NCBI GenBank assembly: GCA_963759155.1
Contig: CAVWXX010000006.1
Location: forward strand, 107,483 to 171,482
From: SZUA-36 sp963759155
Lineage (GTDB): Bacteria; Pseudomonadota; Gammaproteobacteria; Xanthomonadales; SZUA-36
DNA length: 64,000 nucleotides
Direction of reading: 5' to 3'
Numbering within the stretch: position 1 is the first letter of the stretch; the number at the start of each line of letters is the position of its first letter. Positions 32,083-44,023 of this stretch are shown one piece after another. The notes under the pieces were generated by a model that saw nothing but the letters and a program-made list of their open reading frames with translations, was not told the origin of the DNA and ran no database searches. The position numbers and the translations under genes are program-made.

Positions 32083-32953
32083 ATGCTGGACTTGATCACA
32101 GCTAACACACCCCTGTTTTTTACAGGGGTTTTTCTTTTCGGGCTACTGATAGGTTCTTTTCTCAATGTCGTCATATTGAGACTGCCGGCACGGCTTGAAC
32201 ATGACTGGCGATGCCAGTGCAAAGAACTACTTGCCATTGAAAGCCCTGACAGTGAGGCATCCGAGCCGCCACCCAGCATCATGTGGTCACGTTCACAATG
32301 CACTAAATGTGGTCACCAGAATAAAGTCCTATGAGAATATTCCACTAATAAGCTTTCTGCTTCTTAAAGGGCGCTGCTCTTCGTGTAAAGCACCTATATC
32401 CAAACGCTATCCTTTAATTGAAGCTGTAACTGCCATTATGTTCCTGGTAATCGCATTGCATTTTGGTCCAACTTTACAATCGTTGGCCGCGATTGGATTG
32501 ACTGCGATTTTAATCGCATTGACAGTCATAGATATCGATCACCAACTACTACCTGATGATCTGACCTTCGTACTTTTATGGTGTGGGCTGTTCGCCAGCC
32601 TGTTTAACATCTTTACTGACCCCGTCAGCAGCATCATCGGCGCGTTGGCTGGTTACCTTTCTCTTTGGTTTGTTTATCACCTGTTTCGCTTGTTAACAGG
32701 CAAGGAGGGTATGGGTTATGGGGATTTTAAATTGCTGGCGGCCATCGGCGCATGGTTAGGTTGGCAAATGTTACCGTTGGTCATTCTGTTATCTTCCTTG
32801 GTGGGCGCAGTTATTGGCGTGATGATGATAGCTCTCAAACGCCATAAATCGAGCCAGCCCATGCCATTCGGACCATTCATCGCCTTAGCCGGTTGGATTG
32901 CCTTATGTGGGGGGATCAAATCATTGACGCATACCTCAGGAGTAGTGGCTTAG
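32083..32953 (+). CDS. pilD: Prepilin peptidase/N-methyltransferase PilD (one frameshift)
   Basis: 289 aa after removing one A in the AA of 32320-32321, which gives CTKCGHQIKSYENIPLISF instead of an early stop. An integral-membrane aspartic protease that cleaves prepilin leaders and methylates the new N-terminus. Both catalytic aspartates are visible: VIDIDHQLLPDDLT and GMGYGDFKLLAAIGAWLG. The cytoplasmic loop has the zinc cysteines (CTKCGH and CSSCKAP). Early residues GLLIGSFLNVVILRLP are diagnostic. A terminator-like hairpin lies inside the first codons. coaE begins 38 bp downstream. Confidence 0.92.
32109..32138 (+). terminator. Terminator-like hairpin inside the pilD start region
   Basis: Perfect 8-bp stem ACCCCTGT / ACAGGGGT with a TTTTT loop, directly followed by TTTTCTTTT. 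It has every hallmark of an intrinsic terminator but lies at pilD codons 9-19. It may lower pilD and coaE expression relative to pilBC. Confidence 0.6.
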
Positions 32954-32991
32954 GGAGTTTCTGATTATTCGTGAGCCAAATTCTGCCACTC

Positions 32992-33608
32992 ATGAACAAT
33001 CATTGCCTTACACGTTGCACTAACCGGTGGAATCGCATCGGGCAAAACCTTATTTCAGATGAATTCTCCAGGTTGGGTGTGCCGGTTATTGATACTGATG
33101 TCATTGCACATGAGCTGGTTGAGCCTGGCCAACCTGCCTTAAAAGAAATTGAAAAAGAATTCGGTTCAAATTTTATAGATAGGATGGCAGGCTTGACAGG
33201 CAAGGTTTGAGAGCCCTGATTTTTTCGGATCCGAGCAAACGTAAAACTTGAGTCCATCCTGCACCCAAAAATCAGGCAGGAAGTCCGCAAGGCGATTGCT
33301 GAAGTCATGTTACTTACTGCATTCTGGTCATTCCTCTTCTTGCCGAAAGGGGCACTTACCCGAATGTAGACAGAGTGTTGGTTGTCGATGTTGAACCTGA
33401 AACACAGATTAGGCGGTTGATGGCGCGCGATAACAGCACCCGCAAACAGGCAGAGCAAGCCCTGGCAGCGCAAGCAAGCAGAGAACAACGACTAAAAATT
33501 GCGGATGACATCCTGAGAAACAGGCTCACCGGCGCGGCACGAATGAAAGTGGCTAAATTGCACAAAAAATATTTACACTTATCAGTTCAAATGTTGCAGA
33601 AAAAATAA
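32992..33608 (+). CDS. coaE: Dephospho-CoA kinase CoaE (at least five indels)
   Basis: Phosphorylates dephospho-CoA in the last step of CoA synthesis. The gene is normally essential. The protein can be read piecewise: MNNHCL, VALTGGIASGKT (P-loop), ISDEFSRLGVPVIDTDVI, AHELVEPGQPALKEIEKEFG, SNFIDR, RALIFSDPSKRK, ILHPKIRQEVRKAIAEVM, VIPLLAERGTYPNVDRVL, VVDVEPETQIRRLMARD, then a C-terminal helix ending MLQKK. Frame breaks fall near 33021, 33047, 33186, 33250 and 33315. Start is ATG 32992 (a GTG at 32971 is also in frame). A pilD-coaE pair is standard. So many breaks in an essential gene point to bad local sequence. Confidence 0.85.
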
Positions 33609-34023
33609 ATGGTTCTTAGTATTAATTACAAAGTATTAGGTTAAAATAGCTCTATTTATTTCAACTTATATAGCTGACCAACTCATCGCTCTCTTCTCAG
33701 TGCGGTTGTTTATTCTGCTATTCTTTGATCGTTATCGTTGGATAGGACCTTTGTGGTACGCGTAACTTGTCTAGCCTCTATGTGTTCTACGCCGTCTCCA
33801 CTGACGGTTTAAATATGAGTTTGAAGGTCACCTATCAGAGGTTATTGATCAAGTTCATGATACAGCGATCAGAAGCTAGTTAGCTAATTTGTATTAACTG
33901 TCTTCCAACAGTCATTTTAGATCACGTGTCAATCAGCCCAATCACTTAAATTACTGCGCATGAACGAAAGATGCGACCACGAGCAGTGTGGTGACTCTAC
34001 TTCTATAGCAACGTAATAAATGC
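33609..34023. other. 415-bp stretch without a recognisable gene
   Basis: AT-rich, with stops in all frames at short intervals. It holds two short hairpins (ACTGT-cttcca-ACAGT near 33900 and CCGTC-tccact-GACGG near 33797), neither with a T-run. A downstream gene such as zapD or yacG, often found after coaE, is not recognisable. Because indels are dense on both sides, a shredded gene cannot be excluded. Confidence 0.5.
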
Positions 34024-34504
34024 TTAACTATCCCGACAAGTGGAAGGTAAATATTTCAGGCTAGAAGATAAAGTTGTACCTTTGGCGCAATTCCAATCAA
34101 CACTGTTGGACAGTGCTAGAAGTTGGCGTCATGATAGGGGAAATAGAATCTACAGGGTAACGCCGAGTCAATCACTGACTCATTGATATCAATAGTAAAC
34201 TCCCCTGATCGCTTGCTGATAGTTGTTCAACGCAGTGCAATAATGACTCATACCAGCGACTGTCAGGCCAGCTTGATCCAAATCGGGTGGCCAAGCACCC
34301 AAAGTTTGTCTATATTCAGATATCGCTACTTTTGCAACAACGGCACCATTAATACATTCAGCGATTTTGGAGCGGATAGTGTAATCACTGTACGCAGGCA
34401 CAGCCATCGCTACTAAAATAGAAACTAATTGTTATAACAATCATGAGTTCAATTAACGTGTAAAGCCCTTTGAGCGAGCTTGGCTGTTTGTATGAATAAA
34501 TCAT
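34024..34504 (-). pseudogene. Second type IV pilin gene (pilA paralogue), broken by several indels
   Basis: Read from 34504 downward, the reverse strand gives, in different frames, SLKG then TLIELMIVI (pilin N-terminal helix), AVPAYSDYTIRSKIAECING, VAKVAISEYRQTLGAWPPD, VFTIDINESVIDSAL, and finally DWNCAKGTTLSSSL, KYLPSTCRDS and stop. Each piece aligns with the major pilin at 28468 (VPAYRDYTIRAKVAECVNG, NISEYRETVGAMPS, DWFCQQGG, KYLPSTCRG), so this is a full-length paralogue of about 155 residues. At least four indels are needed, at about 34415, 34195, 34155 and 34105. Whether it is a true pseudogene or an intact gene read badly cannot be decided, since neighbouring coaE is just as broken. No GG-N10-GC promoter is seen upstream. 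Confidence 0.8.
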
Positions 34505-34829
34505 GAGAGAACTTACCTAGTTCATCCTTCTCTGATCACTACACCCCTTAGGTGATGAAAGATAGCACCGACAACCATGAGCGCATTCTATCACTCACTT
34601 TCCATGTTCAAGATGAACTATTACTTCCCCTACAGGTAAGTATAGGATGTTGAACTAGTTTGTAAATCATCTAAATAGCCTTATAAAACGATAAGAATAA
34701 CTATATAGGATAGAGAAAATCAAATCAATGCAAGCTCTTTTTTATGAAGAACCATATTAGATTTATCATATGCATCTAGAAGCTGAAAATAAAGACAGAC
34801 ATTGGAGATCTGTCAAGGTTGCATCACAG
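34505..34829. other. 325-bp intergenic stretch between the pilin paralogue and secA
   Basis: No gene seen. It must hold the promoter of the minus-strand pilin copy and the 3' end of secA. Apart from the hairpin at 34783-34814 I find no structured element. Confidence 0.5.
34783..34814 (-). terminator. Probable terminator downstream of secA
   Basis: On the minus strand a 6-bp stem GACAGA / TCTGTC with a 9-base loop is followed by TTTATTTTC, 16 bp after the secA stop. The short stem makes it moderate in strength. Confidence 0.5.
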
Positions 34830-37548
<2,719 letters not shown>

Positions 37549-37695
37549 GAGGTTTTAGCTTTTCCGGATTATTTATAATATGTATGTAATGTCCCGCAAA
37601 AACATGGGGTCATTTGCTAAGTGATACAAGTCGTATAAATCCAAAAAGTTGGATTTTTGCGTCTCGAATAATGTTTGTGTTTCTATCTGGTTCGC

Positions 37696-38619
37696 CTACC
37701 GCATCTGCTTGACGAACTTATAGGGGTTAACGGCTTTGCCCTGGTACAGCACTTCAAAATGGACATGGGGGGAAGACGCCCTGCCCGTTTCACCCATTTT
37801 GGCGATTGCCTGGCCTGCCGTGATGCCGTCCCCGGGTTTGACCAGCAGTTGATCATTATGCGCATAGCGCGTGACATAACCATTTCCATGGTCAATCTCC
37901 AACAGCTTGCCATAACCTGTCTTTGTGCCGGCCCATGTCACGGCACCACTGGCTACCGCTACAACTTCACTGCCCTTAACACCGGCAAAATCAAGACCCT
38001 CGTGTTTGGCTTTTTTGCCTGTGAAGGGGTCGTTGCGTTCGCCAAAGCCCGAAGATATCCAGCCTGAACTGACAGGCCAGCCGGCAGGTGTGCGTTCGGT
38101 TTCCAGGTTTCTGTCCAGCAATAACAGTTGCAGTGCATCTAAGCGGGCAAACTGACTGCGGAGAACCTGTGACAAATGATTGATGGAACCGCTTATACCA
38201 GCGGCATTTGAATGTCCGCCATTGATAATGTTTTCCGGCCCACCCATGGGCGGCAACTGGTTGAAGTTAAATTCTTCAGGATCCAGTTGACCCAACTGAA
38301 CCAAACGTTCACCCAGGGCATCAAGACGGGTTGAAGCCGCCTGCAACTCGGCCAGCCTGGCAGCCAGTGCATTGATATTTGTTTCATGCTCACGTGATAA
38401 CTGATCGAGCATTTCCTGCTGTTGCAGCATCTCAAGCCGCATCTCGGCCATGGTCTGCTGCATAAGCACCGGTGTTGGAGAACTCCAACGGCCGACGACA
38501 AACATGGACAACGCCAGCATAACGAACAGGACGGAAACGACACGCCTGCCCTGCTCACCCTGCAGTGTCTGTATATAATCCTTGCCCATGGCAAGTATTA
38601 AGGATAATTTGTTATTCAT
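37696..38619 (-). CDS. M23-family peptidoglycan endopeptidase
   Basis: 307 aa. An N-terminal membrane anchor (VVSVLFVMLALSMFVVG, residues 27-43) is followed by a coiled-coil region (residues 55-110, rich in Leu/Gln/Glu) and then an M23 (LytM) domain at about 185-300. The zinc ligands are visible: HEGLDFAG (first His and Asp) and HVHFEVL. YGKLLEIDHGNGYVTRYAHN is the typical strand. It faces the periplasm and should cut peptide cross-links in murein. The order secA / M23 peptidase / dciA is the one I recall from Pseudomonas. Its start codon is back to back with that of dciA (CATATG), so an internal start at 38589 (MGKDYIQ) deserves consideration. Confidence 0.9.
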   Translation of the reverse strand: MNNKLSLILAMGKDYIQTLQGEQGRRVVSVLFVMLALSMFVVGRWSSPTPVLMQQTMAEMRLEMLQQQEMLDQLSREHETNINALAARLAELQAASTRLDALGERLVQLGQLDPEEFNFNQLPPMGGPENIINGGHSNAAGISGSINHLSQVLRSQFARLDALQLLLLDRNLETERTPAGWPVSSGWISSGFGERNDPFTGKKAKHEGLDFAGVKGSEVVAVASGAVTWAGTKTGYGKLLEIDHGNGYVTRYAHNDQLLVKPGDGITAGQAIAKMGETGRASSPHVHFEVLYQGKAVNPYKFVKQMR

Positions 38620-39081
38620 ATGTCTAACTCTTTAAAAAAACCAGACAGCCACTACAAAAGCGTTCAAGCGCTGATGCATAACCACAACCCCGGACTAGGT
38701 CGACTCCTTGCCCATGCCCGCGTGTTGGACCGCCTCGATCAAATTCTGGCGTCTATACTTGACCCCAATTTGTCGTGCCATTGCCAGGTGGCCGAGTTTA
38801 AAGAAAACTCCCTCATCCTGGCTTGTTCCAATGCCACTTTTGCCACACGCATACGAATGATCTCGCCACAATTGCTTGAATCATTCAGGGAAGAAAGCGA
38901 TGTCGGAATTGAGCGCATAGAAATACGCATTGCTCCGGTTAACCGCCCCCAACCCGAGGTCCGTAAAAAACGAACCCTATCCCCTGCCGCCGTGCAGGCA
39001 CTCGGCAGGTTTGCTTCAGATAGCGGCGATGCGGATATTCAGGCCATATTTGACCGGATAAAGGCTCGCCGGAACGGGTAA
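38620..39081 (+). CDS. dciA: DUF721 protein, probable replicative helicase loader DciA
   Basis: 153 aa. The DUF721 domain covers about residues 15-110 (LGRLLAHARVLDRLDQIL, then CQVAEFKENSLILACSNATF). A C-terminal helix with LSPAAVQALGRFASDSGD follows. DciA is the ancestral loader/partner of DnaB helicase in bacteria that lack DnaC; the Pseudomonas gene sits beside secA as here. Its ATG directly abuts the ATG of the divergent M23 peptidase, leaving no intergenic space, so its promoter must lie inside that gene. lpxC, usually the next gene in Pseudomonas, is absent and the polysaccharide region begins instead. Confidence 0.82.
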   Translation: MSNSLKKPDSHYKSVQALMHNHNPGLGRLLAHARVLDRLDQILASILDPNLSCHCQVAEFKENSLILACSNATFATRIRMISPQLLESFREESDVGIERIEIRIAPVNRPQPEVRKKRTLSPAAVQALGRFASDSGDADIQAIFDRIKARRNG

Positions 39082-39162
39082 TAATACCAGTTTTGAGGTT
39101 TTTTACCTAATTAAATAGAAGCTCAGAATCAGACGTGAATATCGAACTGTCTTATTGTATCG

Positions 39163-40969
39163 TCATCTAATTCGTTGCTCACGAGCTTTTGAAGGAATCA
39201 AATTTTCGCAAATACCTGGCAGGTCCTGAGTTAATAGTGTCTTGTCATTTTGATTCTTGACACTATGTAGTGCAGCTAGCCAAGCACTGGCATCCGGCTC
39301 TAGTTCAGAGCTAGGGGCAACCCGCAAAAACAAATCTATTGACTCTTGGTACATTTCGAGCTGAGCAAAATTCCAGCCCATATTGTATTGAATGCAATTT
39401 GAATCAACTTTTGACCCACGCTTGGTTTCAGCACTCATTCCTAATTTCATAAGAGAATCTATGGACTCTTCATTTCGACCGAGGTGCATATAAGTCACAG
39501 CTCGCCAAGCCAAAATCGAAGGTAACGTCAAATCTCCGTCATCTGCAGCTTCAAACGCTAGTGCAGCATTTTCATAGTCTGCGTTATTCTTATAAACAAT
39601 CCCACGATTGCCGTGTGCAAATTTGTTATCAGGATCTAACTTGATGACATGAGTCCACAATGTGGACTCACTTTGCCAGACACCTATCTGCTTCTGAGTT
39701 TGAATCACCAATAAAATGAAAACTATCGTCGCAGTGAATAAAAGTAAGATGTTTCTAAATGCCCCCCCTTTCGCAGCATCAAAAAAATTCCACCTGCTAT
39801 CAGTAAATACACTGGTACGGTTGGAAAATATGCATACCTATCAGCTGCACCCTGAATGCCCACCTGAACCAATCCCAACACAGGTGATAACGTGACAAGA
39901 TAGAAAACCCAAGCAATCAACCAAGCCCGTTTTTGCTTGCTCCATGCAATAATGGCAGCCATAGTGATAATTAGAAAAGTCGAAAAAACCAATAAAGCTC
40001 TAAAAAGACCTTCACTTCCCTCTATTTGAAAATACGAATAATGTGGCGAAAACGAAAGTGGAATAAATAATGACTCAAGATAAAAAACTGTACTATGAAC
40101 GGCGTTAACTGTTCTTGCCACCAATGGGAACTCGATCACTGATCCAATCGCGGTATCTTGTGCCATGATCGTTGTTAAAACCAAAAACAAAGACAACAGG
40201 AAAAACGGTATCTTTTCTACAAATAGCCTCAAAATGATATTTGATGAACTGAACTGAAAATGGGCTTTGCCAGACTCGTTCGGCGAAGTGGGAAAACATC
40301 AACAAGTAACAGAACAACTGGAAAGGTAACTGCCATAGGTTTCGAAAGCACTGCTAAAAAGAACAATCCAAATGTTGTTAAGTACCATCTTTTTCTTACC
40401 AGTTGTTCACTCATCACATATTTCACATATGCGAGCAGCGAGAGCAGTAGGAAAAACTGACACAAAAGATCTTTTCGCTCAGCAACCCAAGCTACCGATT
40501 CAACATGTTGTGGGTGGACCGCAAACAACAAAGACGCCAAAAATGCGGCAATCAAAGTATTGTTATCCTTCCTCATAGCAAACTTGTCCGTCACCGGATA
40601 AACAAGTCCCAAGACTGTCATTATCAAAACGAACATTAATGCACTATTAAAGGCGTGCAACAAATTATTGCTAAAGTGAAATCCCCACGCGCTTAGCCAA
40701 CCATAAAATTGATAGTCGAGCGCCCATGAAAACCAAGTCAATGGATGCCAGTTATAAAACTCTAATGAGGTTGCCATCCACCATAGATTTTCGAGTGTCA
40801 AACTTGATATATGATCGCTGTATCTCACTAAGTAATGATAGGAGTCCCAAACAAACAAATTTTCCGTGGTCTGGTAATACACCCACATAGAAACAATCAT
40901 TAAAATGGTTAGCAACAAGACCAGTTTGACTTCAAATCGAACTTGCGATTGACTCATGGGCTTGCTCAT
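39163..40969 (-). CDS. TMTC-like multi-spanning membrane protein with TPR tail (two frameshifts)
   Basis: About 602 aa when two missing bases are restored: one T (A on the plus strand) in the run at 40231-40234 and one G in the run of seven at 39762-39768. The N-terminal part has about ten membrane segments and the signatures NWHPLTWFSWALDYQFYG, AVHPQHVESVAWVAERKD and LSKPMAVTFPVVLLLVDVFP. These are typical of bacterial relatives of TMTC O-mannosyltransferases. A soluble tail carries TPR-like repeats (WTHVIKLDPDNKFAHGNRG, NADYENAALAFEAADDGD). Its start overlaps the end of the GT2 gene at 40932, so it is coupled to a likely polyprenol-phosphate-sugar synthase. It could use that lipid-linked sugar to modify a surface protein or glycan. 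Target unknown. Confidence 0.75.
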
Positions 40970-41714
40970 CCAACGTGGAAAACAGATTCGACTTATATAC
41001 ACCCCACCGATGAAGTCGAAATTGTAAAGCTGTTGCAACAACCCCAACACCATACTGAACAGATGCCGAAAAACTTATTGAAGAAGATCCTTCTTCATAT
41101 CTTGTAGGGCACGTGATTTCACCGATACTAAATCCTGCATAAATAATTTGCGCCAGCATTTGATTATCAAACAGGAAATTGTCTGAGTTATTATCAAGCG
41201 GCAAACTCTCCAGCACTTCGCGCGTAAATGCCCGATACCCCGTATGGTACTCAGAAAGCTTATGGTTCAAGATCAGGTTTTGGAAAGCAGTTAAAACCCG
41301 ATTGGAAAAATACTTATAAACTGGCATCCCGCCATTTAGAGCACCTTTGCCTAGAATTCGAGAGCCCAACACACAATCAAACACACCTTCCGCCAGGAGA
41401 GAGGCCATTGATTTTGCCAATTTTGGCGTGTATTGATAATCGGGATGTAACATGATGACCACATCAGCACCAAGCTCCAGGGCGGCCCGATAACAACTTT
41501 TCTGATTGCCTCCGTAACCAGTGTTTTTCTCATGCACGATGATATTTTTAATACCTAATTCTCGCGCCACGTCGGCCGTATTATCGTGACTCTTGTCATC
41601 AACAAGAATTACGTCATCAACAACGTCATGCGGAATTTCTAAATAGGTCTGTTCAAGCGTAGTTGCAGCATTGTACGCTGGCATAACTACAATTATTTTT
41701 TTTTGATTGAGCAT
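40932..41714 (-). CDS. GT2 glycosyltransferase, dolichol-phosphate-mannose-synthase-like
   Basis: 260 aa from ATG 41714, which has AGGGA five bases upstream; an upstream ATG at 41774 would overlap the preceding methyltransferase. GT-A fold: IIVVMPAYNAATTLEQT, the DDK metal/nucleotide motif in DDVILVDDKSHDNTADV, then HPDYQYTPKLAKSM and GSRILGKGALNGGMP. No C-terminal membrane anchor is present. Enzymes of this group move mannose or glucose from a nucleotide sugar onto polyprenyl phosphate. The TMTC-like gene overlaps its 3' end, a likely consumer of the lipid-linked sugar. The frame is intact. Confidence 0.85.
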   Translation of the reverse strand: MLNQKKIIVVMPAYNAATTLEQTYLEIPHDVVDDVILVDDKSHDNTADVARELGIKNIIVHEKNTGYGGNQKSCYRAALELGADVVIMLHPDYQYTPKLAKSMASLLAEGVFDCVLGSRILGKGALNGGMPVYKYFSNRVLTAFQNLILNHKLSEYHTGYRAFTREVLESLPLDNNSDNFLFDNQMLAQIIYAGFSIGEITCPTRYEEGSSSISFSASVQYGVGVVATALQFRLHRWGVYKSNLFSTLDEQAHESIASSI

Positions 41715-41743
41715 TCCATTCCCTATGGTCGCTGATGTTTCAA

Positions 41744-42713
41744 CTATATTTTGTGAGCGAAAATTATTGCGCATGCACCCCTTTTCACTATGCAGGATAT
41801 TACATACTCAACAATTGCTAAAGGCAGAATCAATACAGTGATTAGGAGCCAGAGCATCAATTTCAAGTGTTGCTTTAAACCAGAGCGCCTCTGGATCAAT
41901 TTGTAAAACTCATTTGGTTTACCTAGAAACTTGAATTTATTTTGAAAGCTTTGAACAAAACCAAAGATATTTTGTTCTAACGAATTCGTGCTTACAGATT
42001 GAATGGAATAACCTTTCTGTTTAAGCACCTGACACAAATTATCTACATCGAAATGGTATAAATGCCTGGGTAGATCCAAGATGAAACCAGTCTGATTTAA
42101 ACCAGCTTGACTGCAAACTTGAAAAATTGGGTACGGCAATCGCAATAATCCCTTTATTCCGAGTAATACGGGCAATCTCATCGAGGGTACTAAATGGCTC
42201 ATGGAGATGTTCCAAAACATGCCAGATAACTACTGCATCGAAAAACCCGTCTTCGTATTGCCCTTCAGCGACTGAGCCTTTGAAGATTTCTATTCCGGGC
42301 GTTTGACTTTCAGCAGGAAAACCTGAACGTTCAGTGCCATAACATTCACAACCGAGGTCTTTTAAAGAGCGTAACAAATTGGCCCTGCCACAACCGACAT
42401 CAAGCACTTTTTTCGTTCGATCTACTGATTTTGCTTTTACGCTTTCTTTGAGGATATTTTTTGCGCGAAGTTTACACGCCAGCACTGTAAGGAACTCAAT
42501 TACACCTGAGAACTTCCTATTCCCGCTACCGTAATAAGCTTCCGGGTAATATCTATCCATTACGGCCGGGTCTGGGACCGGTCTTGTCAAAGCTAAGTTA
42601 CAACTCGTGCACTGCAGAAGCGTAAACCTCTCGGAAGATTGGTCAAAATCGTACGCTGGAAAACAATCCCTGCTTTCCGTGCCGCCACACAACGGGCAGG
42701 TAAATCGCTCCAT
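41744..42713 (-). CDS. SAM-dependent methyltransferase with N-terminal zinc ribbon (one frameshift)
   Basis: 322 aa after removing one T on the coding strand (AA at 42078-42079), which joins SDWFHL to DLPRHLYHFDVDNL. Start chosen at ATG 42713 (MERFTCPLCGG) because GGAAGG lies just upstream; an ATG at 42731 is possible. Cysteines CPLCGG and CTSCNLAL form a zinc ribbon. The methyltransferase domain has motif I KVLDVGCGRANLL and the post-motif FFDAVVIWHVLEHLHEP. The C-terminal end is hydrophobic (LMLWLLITVLILPLAIVEYV) and may anchor it. First gene of the minus-strand methyltransferase / GT2 / TMTC operon. Substrate, probably a glycan, unknown. Confidence 0.85.
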
Positions 42714-42891
42714 TCGTACCCTTCCTTTCATTAAGCGAGCGCTTTATTGGTTCGTTAATTTTTCTAGTTTACTGATTTTGTTGCAAACAGAAACATCAAG
42801 TCTACGAATCCCTTCTGACAATTCAATGAATTTCTAATACTATCGCCAATGAACCGGTAAATTCATCAACATTTAGACACAAACATTTAGC

Positions 42892-43857
42892 ATGAGCTTT
42901 AATTTAAACCGACTAACATTTTTTCTTATCAAGCTATTGATTTCTGTTTCAATTATTGCTTTTTTATTAACAAGCAAAGACTTAAGCGTGATAAGTGAAC
43001 ACCTTAAAACAGCAAGTCCTTTTATTGTAATACTTGCAACCGGCCTGCTTTTCATTCTAGTGATTCCGCAATCTTTCCGTTGGCAAAGCATCATTCGTGC
43101 TTCGGGAGCACCATTCAGGTTTCGGTTTGCGATCGGCGCAACGCTTGTAGCTTGGTTTTTCAACCAGGTCTTGCCATCATCAGTTGGAGGTGATGCCTTT
43201 CGTATTTGGTATGCTAAACGCTATGGCGTAAATTTGAGTACCGCTGCACAAAGCGTCGTTTATGATCGCATATCTGCCCTGGTTGCAGTCACGGTTCTTT
43301 TATTGATGAGTATTCCCTGGCTTAGAAGTTTTTTCTCATCAGATGAACCAGTAATCAGTATTCTGATTTTCGTATTTATGCTTGTATTGGGATGCATTTT
43401 TCTGCTGACCGCCGACAAAATGGTTTCATTCATTTTGCCAACCTCGCTGCGAAATCACATTGTGGAATTTTCAGGCACCGCGCGAAAAGTGTTTCTAAGC
43501 AGGACTGGAATACGCGTTGTATTCCTTTCTTTAGGGATTCAGTTTTGCATCGCGTGTGCAATGTGGCTGTTGGCCCAATCTATGAAAATTCAACTGGAAC
43601 TTGTTCATGCATTACTATTGATGCCAGTTATTTTGTTTATCACCGCCATTCCAATTTCAATTGCAGGCTGGGGTTTGCGTGAAAGTGCAATGGTCTTTGT
43701 TTTTGGAATGATTGGAATGCCCGCAGAATCAGCATTTTCTCTTTCTGTGAGTTTTGGTCTTGTAATGATGGTGACAGGCTTACCAGGTGGAATTGTTTGG
43801 TGGTTTATGCATCATAAATTTCCACACAATGAAGAGAAATATCAATCCCTGAAATAA
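42892..43857 (+). CDS. Lysylphosphatidylglycerol-synthase-TM/flippase-like membrane protein
   Basis: 321 aa, about eight membrane segments, intact. The family motifs RWQSIIRASGAPFRFRFAIG, NQVLPSSVGGDAFRIWYAKR and AGWGLRESAMVFVFGMIG belong to the AglD/LPG_synthase_TM (UPF0104) family. Members occur in polysaccharide and lipid loci and are thought to move lipid-linked substrates or regulate envelope lipids. No enzymatic domain is fused. It is divergent from the methyltransferase operon (179 bp between starts), consistent with a shared regulatory region. Confidence 0.8.
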   Translation: MSFNLNRLTFFLIKLLISVSIIAFLLTSKDLSVISEHLKTASPFIVILATGLLFILVIPQSFRWQSIIRASGAPFRFRFAIGATLVAWFFNQVLPSSVGGDAFRIWYAKRYGVNLSTAAQSVVYDRISALVAVTVLLLMSIPWLRSFFSSDEPVISILIFVFMLVLGCIFLLTADKMVSFILPTSLRNHIVEFSGTARKVFLSRTGIRVVFLSLGIQFCIACAMWLLAQSMKIQLELVHALLLMPVILFITAIPISIAGWGLRESAMVFVFGMIGMPAESAFSLSVSFGLVMMVTGLPGGIVWWFMHHKFPHNEEKYQSLK

Positions 43858-44023
43858 CGGGCAAACATTTCATATCCACAACTCAACTCAATTCAAATTG
43901 ATCCGCAAATATCGCGGATACTGATATTTACTCTTGGCCTATCAATGCAAGAGACTATTGCAAGTAACCTCGATTCGAGTTCGACTATATACTGGTAAAT
44001 GAACGAATACACTGGACGCATTT

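Noticed and set aside
33890..33920. Terminator for coaE at the ACTGT/ACAGT hairpin
   Set aside because: Five-base stem without a T-run, about 290 bp from the gene.
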